DNA of 8,530 nt from JBBRHH01 sp038222915 (GTDB lineage Bacteria > Planctomycetota > Phycisphaerae > Tepidisphaerales > Tepidisphaeraceae). The translations under genes and the position numbers were made by a program. The stretch is from positions 1 to 8,530 of the forward strand of contig JBBRHH010000248.1 in the NCBI GenBank assembly GCA_038222915.1, written 5' to 3'. The notes below the pieces were generated by a model, which made no database searches, was not told the DNA's origin, and was given only the letters and a program-made list of their open reading frames with translations. Shown piece by piece: positions 5,340 through 8,530 of this stretch (the stretch's first letter is position 1; each line of letters starts with the position of its first letter).

Positions 5340-7496
5340 ATGCAGCAATTACGTCCTACATTTTCTGAGTCGTGGTATCGGGTTGCGGACTTGCGGGCGC
5401 GGCTGCGCGGTAGTGCGCAGATCTCGCGGCAGCATTATCGCGGCGACCGGTGGTACGTGGTGCGCGATCCGGCGGGAAATCAATTTCACCGTCTGTCGGC
5501 GGCGGCGTATCGGTTTGTGGGATTGCTGGATGGATCGCGGTCGGTGGCCGAGGCGTGGGACCTGGTGGGCGGGCAGCTTGCGGATGAAGCGCCGACACAG
5601 AATGAAGTGATTCAGATTCTGACGCAGCTTCACGCGGCGAACCTGCTGGAGACAAACATCACGCCCGATGCGCAGGTGCTGCTCCGACGGCACAAGCGGA
5701 TGGTGAAGCAGCAGTGGCAGGGGCGGCTGATGAACGTGATGTTCCCGCGGATTCCGCTGTGGGACCCGGACCGGTTTTTGTGCCGCTGGATGCCGGTGGT
5801 CAAGCCGTTCTTGAGTTGGGTGGGATCTCTGCTGTGGATTGCGGTGGTGATGTCGGCCGTCTTTATGCTGGTGCCGAAGTGGCCGCAATTGAAGACGGCG
5901 GCTTCGAAGGCGACCAACCCCAACAACTGGCCGTTCTTGTGGGCGACGTTTGTCCTGATCAAGCTGATTCATGAGCTGGGTCACGCATTTTCGTGTAGAC
6001 GGTTTGGCGGCGAGGTGCACGAGCTGGGCGTGATGTTCCTGGTGTTTATTCCGACGCCTTACGTGGACGCGTCGAGTGCGTGGTCGTTCCCGAGCAAGTG
6101 GGCGAAGATGTTCGTCGGCGCGGGCGGGATGATCATAGAATTGTTTGTGGCCGCAATTATGGCGTTTATCTGGGCGAAGACCGCGCCCGGTACCATTCAC
6201 GATCTGGCGTACAACACGATGCTGATTGCCAGCGTGTCGACGGTGGGATTTAACGCCAACCCGTTGCTACGCTACGACGGCTATTACATTCTGTCGGACT
6301 ACCTGGAGATTCCGAACCTGCGCCAAAAGGCGCAGGAATATGCGATGGGTTTGATCAAGCGGCACCTGTTTGGCGTGAAGAGCCAGCAGCCGCTGCCGCC
6401 GGTGGGACAGCGTGTGTGGCTGTTCATCTATGCGATTGCGAGCGGAATTTACCGGGTGTTTGTCGGCATCATGATCATCATGGTGGTGAGCGACCGCGTC
6501 CCGGTGCTGGGCGTGTTGATGGCGCTGGGCGGCATCGTGACTTGGCTGGTCGTGCCGATTTTCAAAGTGAGCAATTACCTGTTGCTCGATCCGGAATTGC
6601 ATCGCAAGCGGCCGATCGCGATCGGCTGGACGAGCGCGGCGGTTGCGGCGGCGATCATACTGATCGGGTATGTGAAGATGCCACAGCATTATGAGGCGGC
6701 TGGCGTGCTGGAGCCGATAACGAAGGTCGTGATGCACGCGGAAGTGCCCGGGCAGGTCGTCAGCATCGAGAAGAAGCATGGCGACCTGGTCAAGCAGGGT
6801 GATGTGATTCTGGTCTGTAAGGATCCGGAGCTGAAGGCTCGGATCAATGGGTTGGCGGCACGCCGCGAGGTACTCGAGATCAATCTGGAGAAGGCCAAGG
6901 CGACTGAAGAAATTCAAGTGAAGGCGGTTGAGGCGCAGATTGTGGCCGTGGATTATGAGTTGAAGCTGGAGAATCGAAAGTTTGATGCGCTGACGATTCG
7001 AGCCCCGATTGACGGGCAGCTTGTATCATCCGAGTTGCACAACCTTCAGGATAAGCACCTGCAGATGGGTGAGGAACTGTTGACGATCATGGATGTGAGC
7101 AAACTGACGGTGCGGGCGATCGTGCCGAAGGATGATGAGGCCTTGCCGATCAAGGAGCCAGGCCGAATCGCTGACGTACGATTATCAAGCATGCGCGATC
7201 GAAATATCGTGGGCCGGGTGGTTGACCGGTTGCCAACAGCGCGCGATGAAGCGCCCGCTTCACTCACATACGCCGGTGGCGGTGACATTGCCGCAGATCC
7301 GTCGGACAAGGAAGGGAAGCGACTGCTGCAGCCGCAATTCGAGCTGTTTGTAGATGTGGACAATCCGGATCTGATTTATGTGCCCGGGCAGCGGGCGTGG
7401 GTGCGGTTTACACTGAGCAATCGGCCGCTGGCCTGGCAGTGGGGCCGGCGCATCGGGCAGTTGATCCAGGAGCATAGCCACGGCAAGTGGATCTAG
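5340..7496 (+). CDS. PqqD-like / M50 site-2-type zinc metalloprotease / HlyD adaptor fusion, 718 aa
   Basis: The ATG at 5340 is preferred over an in-frame TTG at 5307, because the extra 11 codons lie in a palindromic repeat; neither has a clear Shine-Dalgarno site. Residues about 26-115 resemble PqqD, the small domain that binds leader peptides in peptide-modification pathways. TM helices follow near 155-177, 198-217, 255-279, 286-303, 358-384, 387-410 and 428-445. The zinc motif HELGH is at 211-215 and the second M50 motif NPLLRYDG at 307-314, so the protease looks catalytically complete, with its active site in the membrane. Residues 463-493 and 550-586 are the two lipoyl half-motifs, separated by a coiled coil (495-548); a beta-barrel part follows to the end. 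The layout matches proteins annotated as putative peptide zinc metalloproteases. It probably cleaves or handles a peptide at the inner membrane and docks onto the same adaptor tunnel as the two upstream products. No substrate peptide is visible here. Confidence 0.88.
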   Translation: MQQLRPTFSESWYRVADLRARLRGSAQISRQHYRGDRWYVVRDPAGNQFHRLSAAAYRFVGLLDGSRSVAEAWDLVGGQLADEAPTQNEVIQILTQLHAANLLETNITPDAQVLLRRHKRMVKQQWQGRLMNVMFPRIPLWDPDRFLCRWMPVVKPFLSWVGSLLWIAVVMSAVFMLVPKWPQLKTAASKATNPNNWPFLWATFVLIKLIHELGHAFSCRRFGGEVHELGVMFLVFIPTPYVDASSAWSFPSKWAKMFVGAGGMIIELFVAAIMAFIWAKTAPGTIHDLAYNTMLIASVSTVGFNANPLLRYDGYYILSDYLEIPNLRQKAQEYAMGLIKRHLFGVKSQQPLPPVGQRVWLFIYAIASGIYRVFVGIMIIMVVSDRVPVLGVLMALGGIVTWLVVPIFKVSNYLLLDPELHRKRPIAIGWTSAAVAAAIILIGYVKMPQHYEAAGVLEPITKVVMHAEVPGQVVSIEKKHGDLVKQGDVILVCKDPELKARINGLAARREVLEINLEKAKATEEIQVKAVEAQIVAVDYELKLENRKFDALTIRAPIDGQLVSSELHNLQDKHLQMGEELLTIMDVSKLTVRAIVPKDDEALPIKEPGRIADVRLSSMRDRNIVGRVVDRLPTARDEAPASLTYAGGGDIAADPSDKEGKRLLQPQFELFVDVDNPDLIYVPGQRAWVRFTLSNRPLAWQWGRRIGQLIQEHSHGKWI

Positions 7497-7500
7497 TCTT

Positions 7501-7535
7501 GAGACTGGAAACTAGAAACTGGAGACTCGAAGCTT
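7501..7535 (+). repeat. Heptad tandem repeat GARACTN, five units
   Basis: Five 7-base units follow one another: GAGACTG, GAAACTA, GAAACTG, GAGACTC and a decayed GAAGCTT. The array fills most of the 45-base gap between the M50 fusion and the SecA-like gene, so the latter has no recognisable Shine-Dalgarno site. It is very short and could be a slipped-strand array, a fragment of a dispersed repeat or a protein-binding site. Confidence 0.65.
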
Positions 7536-7541
7536 TACGCC

Positions 7542-8530
7542 ATGTCGCAAACCATTAACCAGGAATTGTGGTCGATATTTGATGCCCGCCGCGTCAAAGC
7601 GCCCGATTTGCGCGGGTTGGATGCGATGGCGAACGGGGTGGTGGGTTGGGTCAAGAACAAGCGGCGGGTGCTGGCGCGGCTGAAGACGCAGGCGGCTCGG
7701 ATCGAGAAACTGGAGCCGGAGATTCACGTGATGGGGGCGACGCGATTTCGCGAAGAGGTAGCGCTGTCGCGCGACCTGGCGCGGACGAACAAGCTGAAAG
7801 GACCGGCGCTGGATCATGCGATGGCTCTGGCGCGCGAGGGGGCGCTTCGGGCGTCAGGGATGCGGCCGTTTCCGGTGCAGATCATGGGGGCCCTGGCAAT
7901 GTGCGAGGGACTCATCGCAGAGATGGCGACGGGCGAGGGGAAGACGCTGACGGCGAGCCTGGCGGCATCGATCTGGGGATTGGCGGGGAAGCCGGTGCAC
8001 ATCATCACGGTGAACGACTATCTCGTGGAGCGTGACGCGGAGGAGATGGGGCCGATCTACAAGATGATGGGGCTGAAGGTGGGGTTCGTCACGCACGAGA
8101 CTTCGCAGGAAGAGCGGATCGACCATTATCGGCGCGACGTCGTTTATTGCACGCAGAAGGAACTGGTGGCGGACTTTTTACGCGACCAGATCGCCTTGGG
8201 GACGCTCCGGACGAGCTCGCAGACCAATGTGATGATGCTGGCGGGGCAGACGCGGGGAAGATTGCTGGTGCCGGGGCTGTTTCGATGCATCGTGGATGAG
8301 GCGGACAGCGTGCTGATTGATGAAGCGGTGACGCCGCTGATTATTTCGAACTCGCCGGACGCGGAGGCGAATGCGCCGCTGTATCGCGAGGCCGACAAGC
8401 TGGCCCGAGAGCTTGAAGCGGACCGGGATTTCAAGATCGACTGGACGGTGCGGAACATCGACCTGACGCAGCGCGGCCAGCGGCGGCTCGAAGAGTTGAG
8501 CGATCACCATGGATTCTGGAAAGGGAAGCG
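7542..8530 (+). CDS. SecA-type preprotein translocase ATPase paralogue, N-terminal 329 aa, cut by window edge
   Basis: The ATG at 7542 is the first possible start after an in-frame stop at 7500. SecA hallmarks appear in order: RPFPVQIMGALAM (108-120; Q-motif region), Walker A ATGEGKT (129-135), ITVNDYLVERDAEEMGP (155-171), Walker B with VDEADSVLIDEA (251-262), TPLIIS (264-269), and the start of the preprotein-binding domain with IDLTQRGQRRLEEL (306-319). SecA uses ATP to push unfolded preproteins through SecYEG. Several signatures differ from housekeeping SecA as I know it: MRTGEGKT reads MATGEGKT, the YGTNNEFGFDYLRDN region reads YCTQKELVADFLRDQ, and DEARTPLIIS reads DEAVTPLIIS. About 15-20 extra residues seem to lie before the DEAD-like box (about 220-245). 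These traits, and its place 45 bases after the adaptor genes, suggest a specialised paralogue rather than the cell's main SecA, so I give no gene symbol. The C-terminal two-thirds are not visible. Confidence 0.88.
   Translation, partial: MSQTINQELWSIFDARRVKAPDLRGLDAMANGVVGWVKNKRRVLARLKTQAARIEKLEPEIHVMGATRFREEVALSRDLARTNKLKGPALDHAMALAREGALRASGMRPFPVQIMGALAMCEGLIAEMATGEGKTLTASLAASIWGLAGKPVHIITVNDYLVERDAEEMGPIYKMMGLKVGFVTHETSQEERIDHYRRDVVYCTQKELVADFLRDQIALGTLRTSSQTNVMMLAGQTRGRLLVPGLFRCIVDEADSVLIDEAVTPLIISNSPDAEANAPLYREADKLARELEADRDFKIDWTVRNIDLTQRGQRRLEELSDHHGFWKGK

Overview
The window looks like part of a GC-rich bacterial chromosome. It is most likely from a planctomycete, possibly Phycisphaerae. 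This is an inference from the gene content (large membrane-fusion adaptors, a PqqD/M50/HlyD fusion, a SecA paralogue), from TTQP/TTRP-rich linkers, and from weak Shine-Dalgarno sites at most starts. No rRNA or other taxonomic marker is present.

Layout. Positions 1-1693 (minus strand) hold the N-terminal 564 residues of a hybrid membrane sensor histidine kinase: multi-TM module, CHASE3, PAS, start of the HisKA H-box. The window edge cuts it. Positions 1694-2214 are a 521-base divergent intergenic region. It contains a tRNA-like sequence (1891-1958), a plausible promoter (1937-1964), and a well-formed three-way-junction RNA fold (1996-2131) just upstream of the first plus-strand gene. From 2215 to the right edge four plus-strand genes run in the same direction with short gaps: a small secreted HlyD-type adaptor (2215-3072), a GAF-TM-HlyD fusion (3172-5277), a PqqD-M50 protease-HlyD fusion (5340-7496), and a divergent SecA-type ATPase (7542 to the edge, truncated). 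A REP-like palindrome sits between genes two and three, and a GARACTN heptad repeat between genes three and four.

How it may work together (inference). All three complete genes carry the split lipoyl / coiled-coil hairpin of membrane-fusion proteins, in three settings: free in the periplasm, on a single-span protein with a cytoplasmic GAF-like sensor, and on a polytopic zinc metalloprotease with a peptide-binding-like PqqD domain. A SecA-like motor follows directly. This suggests a dedicated peptide or protein export and processing machine with a cytoplasmic regulatory input. The substrate, outer-membrane channel and any ABC or radical-SAM partner are not in the window. The leader RNA fold upstream of the first gene is a candidate cis-regulatory element for the whole set. 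It and the SecA-adaptor coupling are the two most interesting points here.
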